Positions 1-9,595 are shown, counted from the stretch's first letter. The stretch: 34,818 bases of DNA from Microcaldota archaeon (GCA_021791535.1 JAJYWI010000002.1:1-34818); one strand, 5' to 3'. Numbers and translations: made by a program. The notes: generated from the sequence alone by a model not told the origin.

Positions 1-1
1 A

Positions 2-181
2 TACCTAAGAATGCTGCTCAGAAGCGAGGAACAGGATAAGCTAGGAGAGAACGCCGAACAGATCAGTGCAACAATAAGCGATGGGGTGGGCGACCTCAAG
101 AACAAAATCGGATTGGCGCGCGCACTGCCGTACGAGAGCGAAAAAGAAATAATGGAAAGGATTAAATCTCAGTTCGATTAG
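2..181 (+). CDS. C-terminal fragment of a CDS starting upstream of the window, hypothetical
   Basis: Open frame from position 2 to TAG at 179-181 (...ALPYESEKEIMERIKSQFD*); start lies outside the window. Confidence 0.5.
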   Translation, partial: YLRMLLRSEEQDKLGENAEQISATISDGVGDLKNKIGLARALPYESEKEIMERIKSQFD

Positions 182-189
182 ATGATACG

Positions 190-411
190 ATGCCAACTGT
201 ATACGCTGACAGAGAGTACGGGCCTCTGCCTAAGACAAGGGAGCCTCCTACAGTGTACGATATCAGGGACGTTCATCTGCCGACAGGGGGGCCTATAGGA
301 GAGGACGACTTTGGGGATGAAGTGGAAGGCTCTGGAAGTAGGCCGTGCGGCTGCGACGACTGCTTGAAGGACCGAGAGCTGGAGTTCCTACTGCGCAACG
401 GCATGGTGTGA
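190..411 (+). CDS. Small hypothetical protein with CxCxxC motif
   Basis: 73-aa ORF, ends RPCGCDDCLKDRELEFLLRNGMV. Confidence 0.5.
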   Translation: MPTVYADREYGPLPKTREPPTVYDIRDVHLPTGGPIGEDDFGDEVEGSGSRPCGCDDCLKDRELEFLLRNGMV

Positions 412-414
412 CTT

Positions 415-720
415 TTACTCGATGCCGTCCAGCACTATCCTCTTGCTGAACGGTCCGCGCTCCTGCGCTTTCTTTTTCCTAATGTCTTCCAGCCTCGCGA
501 AGGGTATACCCTTGGCCTCGCATATCGCATAGATCACCTCCAGCGTGTCGGCGAGCTCTTCCACTCTGCCGCTAGCGTAGAACTCGGCGGATTCCTCCTT
601 CAGCTTCTCCCTGAGCCTTTTCTCGTACTCTTCTGGCTCCGCGACGTGCGTTATAGCCCTCTTCCCGCCTTTTGCGATTATCTCCGGTATCCTGTCCCTG
701 ACCAGCTTATCGAATTTCAT
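415..720 (-). CDS. MazG-like / phosphoribosyl-ATP pyrophosphohydrolase-like NTP pyrophosphatase
   Basis: MKFDKLVRDRIPEII...LKEESAEFY...EELADTLEVIYAI, characteristic of the house-cleaning MazG-like family. Confidence 0.8.
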   Translation of the reverse strand: MKFDKLVRDRIPEIIAKGGKRAITHVAEPEEYEKRLREKLKEESAEFYASGRVEELADTLEVIYAICEAKGIPFARLEDIRKKKAQERGPFSKRIVLDGIE

Positions 721-724
721 ATTA

Positions 725-853
725 TCACTTCTTCAATTTCTTAATATGGCGGAGTTGCTTGTCCTTGCGACCCTGACGAAGCTCAGCCCATACAGCAAGC
801 TTCTTTGCGATAGCCTCCGGTTCTACCTGCACGACCCTAAGCTCTATCTCCAT
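725..853 (-). CDS. Small hypothetical protein (42 aa if started at MEIEL)
   Basis: ORF 725..970; internal ATG at 851-853 chosen because a TATA-like tattttTAAG lies about 40 nt upstream on the minus strand and this avoids overlap with the divergent GNAT gene. Confidence 0.4.
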   Translation of the reverse strand: MEIELRVVQVEPEAIAKKLAVWAELRQGRKDKQLRHIKKLKK

Positions 854-955
854 TGCCACGAGCTTACCCCTCTTACTATTTGGGGCGAGGCTTAAAAATA
901 CAACGGCATTCCAGTAGCTAATAAATATCTGAGAAATAGCATTGTCTGTGGTACT

Positions 956-1495
956 ATGTTCGGTTACCATTCACCTGCGGATACCGCGACGGTTGCTCCC
1001 ACGAGGGAGAGGAGACCCACACCGGACGTGAAGGTCGAGCCTTGCACCAGGTCTGGACTAAAGGAGGTGCTTGCTCTTGTGGAGTCATCACTGAAGGCAC
1101 AGCACCCTAGGATCAGCGATTGGATAAAGGAGCACAGAGGCGAGTTTTGCAAACCTATCAGGCCGATATGGGTAGCCATGCAGGATGGGGAGCTTGCCGG
1201 GGTGCTGATAGCCAGGATGGATGAGACAAAGGATGCAAAGTGCAGCTTGCTTTTTGTCAGTGAGAATTTCAAGAAGGATCTGCTCCGCACCGAGCTGCTG
1301 CGCAAATTCGAGCAGTCAGCTTCTTTGCTCGGCAAGAGCACAGTGCACGTTCTCATCTATGCAGATGAAGAGAACGAGATCGGTTTCTTCAGGAGCCATG
1401 GCTATCAGGTTGCGAATCCAGAGCTGTACAATCCAGCAGAGAACCCTGATAGAATCAGGGTACTGATGGTAAAAAGACCGCTCCTTAGAACCTGA
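956..1495 (+). CDS. GNAT-family N-acetyltransferase-like protein
   Basis: 179 aa; IWVAMQDGELAGVLIARMD ... ENEIGFFRSHGYQ pattern; TATA-like ctaataaatatc about 35 nt upstream. Confidence 0.65.
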   Translation: MFGYHSPADTATVAPTRERRPTPDVKVEPCTRSGLKEVLALVESSLKAQHPRISDWIKEHRGEFCKPIRPIWVAMQDGELAGVLIARMDETKDAKCSLLFVSENFKKDLLRTELLRKFEQSASLLGKSTVHVLIYADEENEIGFFRSHGYQVANPELYNPAENPDRIRVLMVKRPLLRT

Positions 1496-1497
1496 GA

Positions 1498-1569
1498 TGG
1501 ACTCTGCGGGAATCGAACCCGCAACCTTCCGCTTGCAAAGCGGACGCTCTACCATTGAGCCAAGAGCCC
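1498..1569 (-). tRNA. tRNA-Ala (TGC)
   Basis: Reverse complement GGGCTCTTGGCTCAATGGTAGAGCGTCCGCTTTGCAAGCGGAAGGTTGCGGGTTCGATTCCCGCAGAGTCCA folds as a cloverleaf, loop TTTGCAA. Confidence 0.93.
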
Positions 1570-1606
1570 ACATAATCAATTTGTAAGGTCCTTTTTTAAG
1601 ACTTAT

Positions 1607-1954
1607 CTAGCGCCTTCTCCTTCCACCGGATTTTCCCCTTCTCGCGCCAGCATTGCGCTGCGGCTTAGCCCTTTTTGGACTGCGTCGCGCCGGCTTCTGC
1701 CGCTGGGCGGTACGCCTTGACACCTCACCGGCGAGCTTCTCAACATCGAGTATCGCCCTGCTCCTCTCCCTATCAGCGCTTATCCTGCCGAGCATCTCAT
1801 CTACAACAGCATCAGGCACCGTTTCTGAATCCCTGGCTGAATTCGAGATCAGCGCATTCTCCATGTCGCTGCTTTTCAGCATCTGGTTTATAGACTTGAG
1901 CATGTGTATCTGCGCTATCTCCTTTGAGTTCTTGCCAGGTTTAGCTTTAGCCAT
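1607..1954 (-). CDS. Hypothetical protein with strongly basic C-terminal tail
   Basis: MAKAKPGKNSKEIAQIHMLKSINQML...RRTAQRQKPARRSPKRAKPQRNAGARRGKSGGRRRR; alternative start at 1975. Confidence 0.55.
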   Translation of the reverse strand: MAKAKPGKNSKEIAQIHMLKSINQMLKSSDMENALISNSARDSETVPDAVVDEMLGRISADRERSRAILDVEKLAGEVSRRTAQRQKPARRSPKRAKPQRNAGARRGKSGGRRRR

Positions 1955-2041
1955 CCGGATTGCGCCCCACAACATTTGGCTATCGCTTACGTCGTTTGTC
2001 TATTTATGCTTTTGCTACGCATACGATACTCGTAGAAAAGC

Positions 2042-3361
2042 TCAGATGTCATACGATTCCTTTATCAGTGGCACTTTGGCGTTCCACTTTTTGGATGCGT
2101 ACTCCATGAGGTCCCTCGATTTGGAGAGCTCGCCATGCACGATGAACACGTTGCGCAGCCCCTTCACCTTGCCCATCAGGCTTTCGAGCTGCGGCCTGTC
2201 TGCGTGAGCTGATAGATGGAATGTATTGATATCCATGCGCACCTGGAGCTCGTTGCCGTTCAGGTTAATCGCCTTTGCCCCGTCCTGGAGCGCCCTTCCC
2301 ATCGTCCCTATGGCCTGGTAGCCTACAATGAGCATCTTGTTCTGCTGCTCCCTGGCCATCTTCGAGAGATAGAACAGCACAGGGCCTCCGGTAAGCATCC
2401 CGCTTGTTGTGACGATTATGGCGGCTTCCTTCTCGCTTGCTACCCTGTTCCTCTGGCTCTTCGACTCTACCGGCTTGAAGTTTGGGCTCTTGAACGGGTC
2501 GTAGTCGCTCATTAGTATCTTGCTCTGTATCTCCTTCCTGCACGAAAGCACGTTGTGCCTGTAGATCCTCATTACCTTGTTTATCATGCCGTCCACGTAT
2601 ATTGGCACCTTCTGCAGCACACCGGAATTGATGTAGTCGTCGAGCAGGAAGAGGACCTCCTGCGCCCTGCCCACTGCGAAGCTAGGCACTATGACCTTGC
2701 CCCCTCTTTTTATTGTGTCGTTTATGCTAGCCAGCATCTCCCTGGTCACATTCCTTTCTGGCGGGAATACATCCTTTCTGGCGCCGTAGGTGCTCTCCGT
2801 TATCAGGGTGTCGCCCCTGAGGCCCTTCACATCCGCCCCGTCGAGCAGCCTGGTCTTCGTAAGGTTTATGTCACCCGTATATACTACCCTGTTCCTGCCA
2901 TCGCTCACCTCTATCAGGGAACTGCCTATTATGTGCCCTGCAGGTATGAACTTCACTGTGAGGTCCCTGAATCTGAATTCCTTGTGGTACTCCACTATCT
3001 TCGCATGCCTTGACTGCTCCTGCAGCCCCTTCTTTGTCACATCCGTCGGGTTGGATAGCCTTATGTAGTCGCTTATCATCACGTTCGACACATCTACCGT
3101 AGGCTTCGTCCCGAAGTAGTTCCCCTTGAAGCCAGCCGAATATATGTGCGGCAGGAACCCGACGTGGTCGAGGTGGGCGTGCGACAGGAATATCCCGTCT
3201 ATCGACCGTAGCTGGTCGCCGCTGATCTGCGGGTACTCAATCTTCTCGCCGAGCTTGACGCCTGAATCAAGTATCACGCTCGTGTCCTTTGTGCTGAGCA
3301 TTATACAGCTTCTACCGACCTCGCCAGCTCCGCCAAAAAATGAGATCTTCATCGTAAACAC
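2042..3361 (-). CDS. Beta-CASP metallo-beta-lactamase ribonuclease (archaeal CPSF2-like)
   Basis: GGAGEVGRSCI, SHAHLDHVG, AGHIIGSS, YTGDIN, TSGMLTGGPVL, FHLSAHADRP motifs. Confidence 0.9.
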   Translation of the reverse strand: MFTMKISFFGGAGEVGRSCIMLSTKDTSVILDSGVKLGEKIEYPQISGDQLRSIDGIFLSHAHLDHVGFLPHIYSAGFKGNYFGTKPTVDVSNVMISDYIRLSNPTDVTKKGLQEQSRHAKIVEYHKEFRFRDLTVKFIPAGHIIGSSLIEVSDGRNRVVYTGDINLTKTRLLDGADVKGLRGDTLITESTYGARKDVFPPERNVTREMLASINDTIKRGGKVIVPSFAVGRAQEVLFLLDDYINSGVLQKVPIYVDGMINKVMRIYRHNVLSCRKEIQSKILMSDYDPFKSPNFKPVESKSQRNRVASEKEAAIIVTTSGMLTGGPVLFYLSKMAREQQNKMLIVGYQAIGTMGRALQDGAKAINLNGNELQVRMDINTFHLSAHADRPQLESLMGKVKGLRNVFIVHGELSKSRDLMEYASKKWNAKVPLIKESYDI

Positions 3362-4086
3362 TATGAACCTGCAGGCGGCTTTTGCGCCTTGGTGTCCCTC
3401 TTCTTTATTATGACGATGTCCTCGAGGTTGACCTCCTGCTGCTTATGCACTGGCTTGCGCTCGCCCTGCTGCTGCGCAGCTCTCGGCCTCCGCCTCTGTA
3501 TGCCTAGCGCTTTCCTCACTGCCGAGTACAGCTCGTCGAGTTTCGTGTCTGTCTCGGTTATCGACTTTATGAGATCGTTGAGTGCGCTTTGATAGGCATC
3601 TATGTCCTTGCTGACCAGGCTCATCTTCCTCTTGAGCCTCTCTGATTTGAGAGCCACCTCTATCTGCGCGTTGACCTCGCTTACCTTCCTGGCTACGCTC
3701 TTCTCCTGTGCTAGCGAGAGCGACTCGGTCGATATCTTGAACTCCATCGCGTGCCTGAGCCTCTTGAGCTTTGCGAGCGACTCGGCGCCCTGGCCCTCGC
3801 CCCTCTTTTTCTCCATTTCAGATAGCTTTGCAATAGCTTCCTGCTCACTCTTCTTGTAGTTCAGCCTGTACTGGCTCTCCCTCATCTTCGCCATCTGCAC
3901 CGCCCTCTGCTTCTTGAGCAGCTCTATCTGCTTGCTTAGCTCCTGCACTTTCGGGTCTGTAGAGCTCTTCATCATGTTGTTGAGCGTGCTGCCGCTCTGC
4001 TGCCTCTGGTTTGATTCGCCCTGTTGCGTGTTTACTACATTATTCTCATTTTCTTCCAGCGAATCGCCTTTGCGCTGCTTCATCAA
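3361..4086 (-). CDS. Coiled-coil hypothetical protein
   Basis: 241 aa, charged heptad-rich sequence with Q/N-rich N-terminus; 3' neighbour of the GT4 gene, overlapping it by 41 nt. Confidence 0.6.
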   Translation of the reverse strand: MMKQRKGDSLEENENNVVNTQQGESNQRQQSGSTLNNMMKSSTDPKVQELSKQIELLKKQRAVQMAKMRESQYRLNYKKSEQEAIAKLSEMEKKRGEGQGAESLAKLKRLRHAMEFKISTESLSLAQEKSVARKVSEVNAQIEVALKSERLKRKMSLVSKDIDAYQSALNDLIKSITETDTKLDELYSAVRKALGIQRRRPRAAQQQGERKPVHKQQEVNLEDIVIIKKRDTKAQKPPAGS

Positions 4087-5257
4087 TCAAGTATGAGGAA
4101 CCGTTGCCTGAGATTACATCTTTGTATACATTTAATAACGTATCTGTGGCGTTCCTTATCGAGTAGAGCTCGGCAGTCTTGACCGTTTCCTTGTAGGCCT
4201 TTCTGTGCCCAAGCACCTTCTCTATCTTTCTCGCTAGAGAGAGCGCGTCTCCTGCCGTGAACGTCTCACCGTTGCGCCCGCTCTTTATTATCTCCTTTAT
4301 CGCAAGGCGGCTAGGCCCGATTATCGGCTTGCCGGAGGCTAGCGCCTCGAGGAGCACTATCCCCTGAGTCTCGAACGTAGACGCAGTGCAGAGCACGTCT
4401 GCGGCTGCATAATACTTTGGCAGCTCCTCCTGGCTTACAAAGCCGGTGAACCTCACATTCTCCTTCAGCTTGTAATCTATGGCCATGTGCTGGTAGTAGT
4501 GTGCTGCTGGCCCAGTTCCTACGAACACGAACCGGATGTCTGGCCTATCCAGCATGCGCGCAGCCTTGAGTATCACGTCTATCCTCTTCTCGCGACTCAT
4601 CCTGCCGACATAAAGCACGATCTTTTGCTTCCCGCCGTCGGTCATTCTTTTCCTGATGGCAATGCCGCTGTTCCTTGGATTGAACCTCCTCGTGTCTACG
4701 CCGTTAGGCACAGTCACGGTGTTGGTGATATTGTGCATGTTAAGTATCTTCTCTGTCGACCTGCTCGGCGCTATCGTCAGGTTGCATCTCCTGAAGAAGA
4801 ACCTTGCATATGGCCATGCGGTCCTCATCATTACACGCTGCGCTATCTGCGATCCAGCATACTGCTCCACTACGCTCTTGTGCGTGAAGAAGGTGTGGAA
4901 GGTGCCTACTATAGGTATCTTGTTTACCCTAGCCATCGCCAGCGCCGATAGTCCCATCATGAATGGGGTATGCGCGTGTACTATGTCAGGCTTTATGCTG
5001 TTGAGCTTTTGCGAGGTGAGGAATGGGAAGAGCGCGAGCCTGTACTGGGGATACGCCTTGAACCTCACCCCATGCACTGCATAGACGTTCTTGCCTATCT
5101 CTGTCATCGGCTTCGCGATGCTGTGGCCGCTAGTGAATACATAGACCTTGTGGCCCCTCCTTTCGAGCTCCTCCTTGGCGTTGAGTATCGAAGCGACTAC
5201 GCCGTCGACAGCCGGCAGGTATGTGTCGGTGTAGAACGCTATCTTCAAAGAATCCAT
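4046..5257 (-). CDS. GT4-family glycosyltransferase
   Basis: MDSLKIAFYTDTYLPAVDGVVASI..., YVGRMSREKRIDVIL, TFETQGIVLLEALASGKPII. Confidence 0.9.
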   Translation of the reverse strand: MDSLKIAFYTDTYLPAVDGVVASILNAKEELERRGHKVYVFTSGHSIAKPMTEIGKNVYAVHGVRFKAYPQYRLALFPFLTSQKLNSIKPDIVHAHTPFMMGLSALAMARVNKIPIVGTFHTFFTHKSVVEQYAGSQIAQRVMMRTAWPYARFFFRRCNLTIAPSRSTEKILNMHNITNTVTVPNGVDTRRFNPRNSGIAIRKRMTDGGKQKIVLYVGRMSREKRIDVILKAARMLDRPDIRFVFVGTGPAAHYYQHMAIDYKLKENVRFTGFVSQEELPKYYAAADVLCTASTFETQGIVLLEALASGKPIIGPSRLAIKEIIKSGRNGETFTAGDALSLARKIEKVLGHRKAYKETVKTAELYSIRNATDTLLNVYKDVISGNGSSYLIDEAAQRRFAGRK

Positions 5258-5279
5258 GCAAAACCCTGTACTGGAACCG

Positions 5280-5675
5280 TTACTCTATGATTATGGCCTC
5301 CCCACCTGCGGCCTTTATCTTCTCCATCGCAGCCTTGGAAAACTTCGATGCCCTTATCTTTATAGGCGAGCTCAGCGTGCCGTTGCTCAGCACTTTGTAG
5401 TTGCGCAGCTCTATTTCGCTCTTGCCTGCGGACATGCTGCTCACCTGCATCAAGTTAATCTCATCAAGCCTGCTGCGTTTCCATGGGTGGAAGCCATGCT
5501 TGTGCATCTCGTCCCTCGCCTTCGATGTCATGTACGTGAACTTGTGCTTCCTCGCCCCCGCACGGCCGACGCCTCCGCGGTCTCCTTTGCCCCTTGCGTT
5601 CTTTATGTTGCCAACGCCCCAGCGCCTCGAGCCAAGGTACTTGCGGCTGCGTTTCTGCTTTCTTACTACCATCAC
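5280..5675 (-). CDS. rpl15: 50S ribosomal protein uL15
   Basis: RKQKRSRKYLGSRRWGVGNIKNARGKGDRGGVGRAGARKHKFTY; C-terminal ...MEKIKAAGGEAIIIE. Confidence 0.85.
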   Translation of the reverse strand: MMVVRKQKRSRKYLGSRRWGVGNIKNARGKGDRGGVGRAGARKHKFTYMTSKARDEMHKHGFHPWKRSRLDEINLMQVSSMSAGKSEIELRNYKVLSNGTLSSPIKIRASKFSKAAMEKIKAAGGEAIIIE

Positions 5676-6136
5676 TTCACCATTCTCCGGATAAGCCCGT
5701 TTATCGCCGGGCCCATGTAGCCTAGCGCTCCTCCCTGCTTGACCGTCCGCTTTATGCTCCTGTAGCCACGTCTGGGCGGGTGCAGCCTGATTGGCAGGCT
5801 CTTCTTAAGCTCCTTCATGTCATACTTGCCTTCGAGTATCTCCTTCGGGTCAGCCTTTATGCCGGAGCTCTTTATCAGCCTGCCGAGCGACTGCTCGTCC
5901 ACTTCACCATAGGTTATGTAGCTGCTGCACTCGTCTATCATTCCTTTATAGGAATCATTCATCTTTATCAGCACGCAGTTGTTCACCCTCTTCAGCCTGA
6001 GCCTGTTTAGCGTCTCCGCTATTTCGTGCCTCACGTTGACGCGCCCGCGCACTCGGATTGCTGCGATTATCTTGTTGTCTAACTCACTTGGCATAAAAAC
6101 ACGACCTGCTGCAATGCCTTGCAGTATATACCGCAA
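5672..6136 (-). CDS. rpl30: 50S ribosomal protein uL30 (start perhaps at the internal MPSELDNK)
   Basis: IIAAIRVRGRVNVRHEIAETLNRLRLKRVNNCVLI...LHPPRRGYRSIKRTVKQGGALGYMG. Confidence 0.88.
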   Translation of the reverse strand: MRYILQGIAAGRVFMPSELDNKIIAAIRVRGRVNVRHEIAETLNRLRLKRVNNCVLIKMNDSYKGMIDECSSYITYGEVDEQSLGRLIKSSGIKADPKEILEGKYDMKELKKSLPIRLHPPRRGYRSIKRTVKQGGALGYMGPAINGLIRRMVK

Positions 6137-6157
6137 AGAGTATTTTAAAGGTATCTT

Positions 6158-6769
6158 TTACCTCTTGCCAATTTCAAGCAGCCCTATGTACATCAGTATC
6201 ATGCCGATTATGCCGATGAAGATCATCAGCACCGCGCCGACTTGCACCAGCGAGTTGTCGTACTGCGCTCCAACCCTGTAGAACGATATGATGAGGAGCA
6301 GGCCTCCCACAAGCCCTACCACTGCTCCTATTATGGCAGGTATAAATCCGGATACCGTCCACGGGTTTGCTGGGCTGAGGGCAAAGTACGCTGCTATGAT
6401 TGTGATGACGCCAGCAGTTGCGAGAACCAGCCCGGATAGGCTCAACGTGGTGCCGAGCACCCCTGTCTTATACTTGCTGTTTGAATTCGACATTATGCGG
6501 AAGCCAGTACGCATGTTGAGCAGAGCATAAAAGCCAAGCCCGGCGCATACAGCAATCAGCGAGGCAAATGCTGCTGCGGTGATTGCGACAGCCGCAGATT
6601 TGCCAAAGCTGTGCCCGGTTGTGGAGCTAGAGACTGCGGCAATGAAGATGAAAATGTAAAAAAGTACAATTGCGGCTATGCCTATTATTCCGCTAATTAT
6701 GCTCACAAGTACGCCGGTGCGCAACTTCTCTACCCCGGAATCTATTATGGCCATGCTGCTCCGTATCAA
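6158..6769 (-). CDS. DUF973-like polytopic membrane protein
   Basis: Multiple hydrophobic helices; GVEKLRTGVLVSIISGIIGI; similar layout to the adjacent ORF. Confidence 0.6.
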   Translation of the reverse strand: MIRSSMAIIDSGVEKLRTGVLVSIISGIIGIAAIVLFYIFIFIAAVSSSTTGHSFGKSAAVAITAAAFASLIAVCAGLGFYALLNMRTGFRIMSNSNSKYKTGVLGTTLSLSGLVLATAGVITIIAAYFALSPANPWTVSGFIPAIIGAVVGLVGGLLLIISFYRVGAQYDNSLVQVGAVLMIFIGIIGMILMYIGLLEIGKR

Positions 6770-7413
6770 GAGCGCCCTGGCTGGCTCGGAGGTACGCTAA
6801 CCTGCTGCTTTTGGCGAAGTGCACTACCAAGCCCGACGTACAGGAGTATCACGCCGATGACTGCGAAGAGTATGTAGAAAATTGCTCCGACCTTTATCGC
6901 TGTGTTGTTGTACTCTGAGCCTATCCTGAAGAAGGCTACCACAAGCATTATCACACCTACAAAGGAAAGTATAGCTCCAACAGCATACAGCCCCGCGCTT
7001 GCAAATGTGCCGGCGATGCCGGTTCCGAGCGCCGCGATGGCTGAGGTTGATGACGTGGAGGCAGCGGCTACAAGTGATGAGATAAACAGGCCGGCAGCTA
7101 TTATGAAGAATATTGCGCCTATCATCTGCAGCAGCGCGCCAATCTTGCCAAGGCCGTACTTGCTGTTTGCGCTAGCCAATATGGAGAATCCAGATCTCAT
7201 ATAAATAAGTGTAATGATGGAAATAACGAATCCGGCTATGAATAGACCCAAGTAGAGCATTATGGTCGAGGGATGCGAGCCTCCCAACGCAGCTGTTGAC
7301 GATACTACCTGAGAGAATCCAGCGACGTATCCGATGATTATGAGTATGAACGCTACGAAATAGATCAGCATTGCTGTCCGCAGCTTCCTTATGCCATCGC
7401 TTACATCAGCCAC
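6766..7413 (-). CDS. DUF973-like polytopic membrane protein (tandem paralogue)
   Basis: GIRKLRTAMLIYFVAFILIIIGY...; same layout as 6158-6769; ATGA overlap. Confidence 0.6.
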   Translation of the reverse strand: MADVSDGIRKLRTAMLIYFVAFILIIIGYVAGFSQVVSSTAALGGSHPSTIMLYLGLFIAGFVISIITLIYMRSGFSILASANSKYGLGKIGALLQMIGAIFFIIAAGLFISSLVAAASTSSTSAIAALGTGIAGTFASAGLYAVGAILSFVGVIMLVVAFFRIGSEYNNTAIKVGAIFYILFAVIGVILLYVGLGSALRQKQQVSVPPSQPGRS

Positions 7414-7551
7414 ATCTTACCTATCAATAGAAATCTATAAAAAGGCTTTTTCAGCGGAGCTGGCCTGCGACAAACAAAACTTCCGCTAGTCATTGATTTG
7501 GCTCACCTTTTTAAGCTAGCATATTGGTCTTTACACGGCACCGGTGATGAT

Positions 7552-7857
7552 GTGTACTACAGCGAGCATGCGAGGGTGAAGAGGATTGAGAGACTTCTCG
7601 AGAAACTAGCGTACATATCCGTAGCGCTGGACTTCGTGATCGCGCTTGCATCATTCCTGGTGATAAGAAGAGTATCAATCTCCGAGATAATGCTTACGAT
7701 AAGCAGCGACCTTATAATGATAGAGATGGGCGTGATAGTAGTGCTGTTCGTCACGCTTATGGCGATAAAGCATTATGGGGGCATAGTCGCAGCGCTGGAG
7801 CAGGCAAGGTTCAGGAGCAGGCATGCGAAAGCAAGCACAGGATTTGGCGTGAGGTAA
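7552..7857 (+). CDS. Small membrane protein, hypothetical
   Basis: ORF 7498..7857 opens at TTG; GTG at 7552 preferred because TATA-like tttttaag is at about 7508-7515; two predicted TM segments. Confidence 0.5.
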   Translation: MYYSEHARVKRIERLLEKLAYISVALDFVIALASFLVIRRVSISEIMLTISSDLIMIEMGVIVVLFVTLMAIKHYGGIVAALEQARFRSRHAKASTGFGVR

Positions 7858-7995
7858 TCTGTTTGTTCTGGGCATATTGCGGATGTTTTACCGGTTCCGC
7901 TGAAATGGCGTGAGTTTTCCCTCCAACTTTGATAAACAGAGCTGCACGAAAGATTCTTATTCTGCTAAGATTGAATAGCTACCCGTTGGGATTTA

Positions 7996-8325
7996 ATGAT
8001 GTCAGATGCGAGAGCTGTACAAACAGTGTCTAGGGAGGAGAGGATAACCGAGCTCGTAGTGAGATTCCACAGCATGGCCGGTGACCCAGAGCAAAGACCC
8101 AGGCTGCACACATACTTCTACGTACTTGACATAGACCACTCTGTGCCTGGCTTCGCCATAATGCACGGCACAAAGCCTGTCAGCGATGATGACCTTGCCC
8201 ACGTGAGGGATGCGCTTGGAATGGCGGATGATGATACTCTGGATAGGCTCTACTCCGCTACAAGCATTCCAACTCAGGTCGGCATACGCTCCGAAGGACC
8301 TGCGAAAAGAGCAAGCCAGGCGTGA
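7996..8325 (+). CDS. Hypothetical protein
   Basis: 109-aa ORF starting ATGATG, ends 2 nt from the convergent EndoQ stop. Confidence 0.5.
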   Translation: MMSDARAVQTVSREERITELVVRFHSMAGDPEQRPRLHTYFYVLDIDHSVPGFAIMHGTKPVSDDDLAHVRDALGMADDDTLDRLYSATSIPTQVGIRSEGPAKRASQA

Positions 8326-8326
8326 G

Positions 8327-9595
8327 CTAGAGCACCTTCTGCTTCCAGCCCTGCAGTCCCTTTTTTTGTTTGTCCCTGTTGAGCAGGTCTATTTTCCCGA
8401 ATACGCCGGCATAGCCTGGCTCTATTGTTATGTCGCCCTTTCTCATGTTTTCGACCGCCTTGCCCATATCTTCGCCGAAGCCCTCTGATATCCTATCTGC
8501 GCTTACATCGACGAGTATGCTGTACTCCGTGCCCAGTTTCGACATCATCTCCAGGTAGGTTTTGGTGACAGCGACGCTTGTGGGAGCTTTCCTGTTGACA
8601 TAGGCTATTATCTCGCGCAGTGGCACCGTCTTTACGTAAGGGACACGGTTGCTTGGGGAGTAGTCGGAATCGCGGTCGGCGAGGTTGTTTATCCTGTGCA
8701 GGACGCCTACAACAATCTTGCCGCCGCACACCGGGCACCTGGTTATCGACTTCTGCTTGTCCGGGTCTATAGACACCATGCACGGTCTGTGGCCGTCGAA
8801 GTGGTACTTGCCCTCTTCCGGGAAGAACTCTACCGTCTTCTCAAACGTTTTCTTGTCCTTTTCCTTGATTGCTCTTATTAGCCAGTCATAGGAAAGATTG
8901 CCAAGATTAAAGACGTTCATCTCTCGTCCTATCTTTTGTAGTGAATGCATGTCGCTGTTCGAAAGCAGGGAGTACTTGTCAAGCGCTGACAATCGCCAAT
9001 TCATTTCTGGGGATGACGATAACCCGGTCTCTAATGCAAATATGTTCTTCTCCTGGTCCTCATATGCCTCTTTCATGGAGTCAACTCCCGAGAGTGCTCC
9101 AAACACACCGAAGTACGGCGTCCACGCATGCGCAGGGAAGACGAATGTTCTATTATCTGACTTTAGCAGCTCATCCACAAGCTCTGCGGCTGACATAGAC
9201 ACCTGGGGGCGACCATCAGACATGAGGTCGCCGCGCTTCGATAAACGCTCGTTTATTGCATCGACGGCGTCGAAGCTCGGTGCCAGTATGCAGTGGTGTA
9301 TCCTTCTCTGCCTCTCGCCTTGGCCGAACACCGTAGAGACCTCGCTGCCAAGGATAAATCTTACCCCGCTACTTGAGCCTTTCATCTTGAAGAGGCCAGG
9401 CTCAGCTGGTTCCAGCGTGCTCTTCAGCTCCTTAAGCCATAGCGGATGGGTGAAGTCGCCAGTGCTTATAAGATTGATGCCTTTCTGCACAGCAGTTTCC
9501 TCTATACCCTGCAGGTTAATCGCGTCGCTGCACGCCATTGCGAACCTTGAGTGTATGTGAAGGTCAGATATTATTTTCACTGCTACCACTTTCAC
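8327..9595 (-). CDS. Endonuclease Q (PHP-domain, zinc-finger; cleaves at deaminated bases)
   Basis: [48 protein letters not shown], and [22 protein letters not shown] motifs. Confidence 0.88.
   Translation of the reverse strand: MKVVAVKIISDLHIHSRFAMACSDAINLQGIEETAVQKGINLISTGDFTHPLWLKELKSTLEPAEPGLFKMKGSSSGVRFILGSEVSTVFGQGERQRRIHHCILAPSFDAVDAINERLSKRGDLMSDGRPQVSMSAAELVDELLKSDNRTFVFPAHAWTPYFGVFGALSGVDSMKEAYEDQEKNIFALETGLSSSPEMNWRLSALDKYSLLSNSDMHSLQKIGREMNVFNLGNLSYDWLIRAIKEKDKKTFEKTVEFFPEEGKYHFDGHRPCMVSIDPDKQKSITRCPVCGGKIVVGVLHRINNLADRDSDYSPSNRVPYVKTVPLREIIAYVNRKAPTSVAVTKTYLEMMSKLGTEYSILVDVSADRISEGFGEDMGKAVENMRKGDITIEPGYAGVFGKIDLLNRDKQKKGLQGWKQKVL

Noticed and set aside
1653-2207. 184-aa plus-strand ORF over the basic-tail protein and beta-CASP 3' end
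   Set aside because: Antisense shadow; composition not protein-like
7545-7620. C/D-box sRNA suggested by tgatgat
   Set aside because: No convincing D/D' boxes at proper spacing; likely chance match at the start of a coding region
8898-9560. 220-aa plus-strand ORF antisense to EndoQ
   Set aside because: No recognisable domain; lies entirely inside a strongly supported CDS
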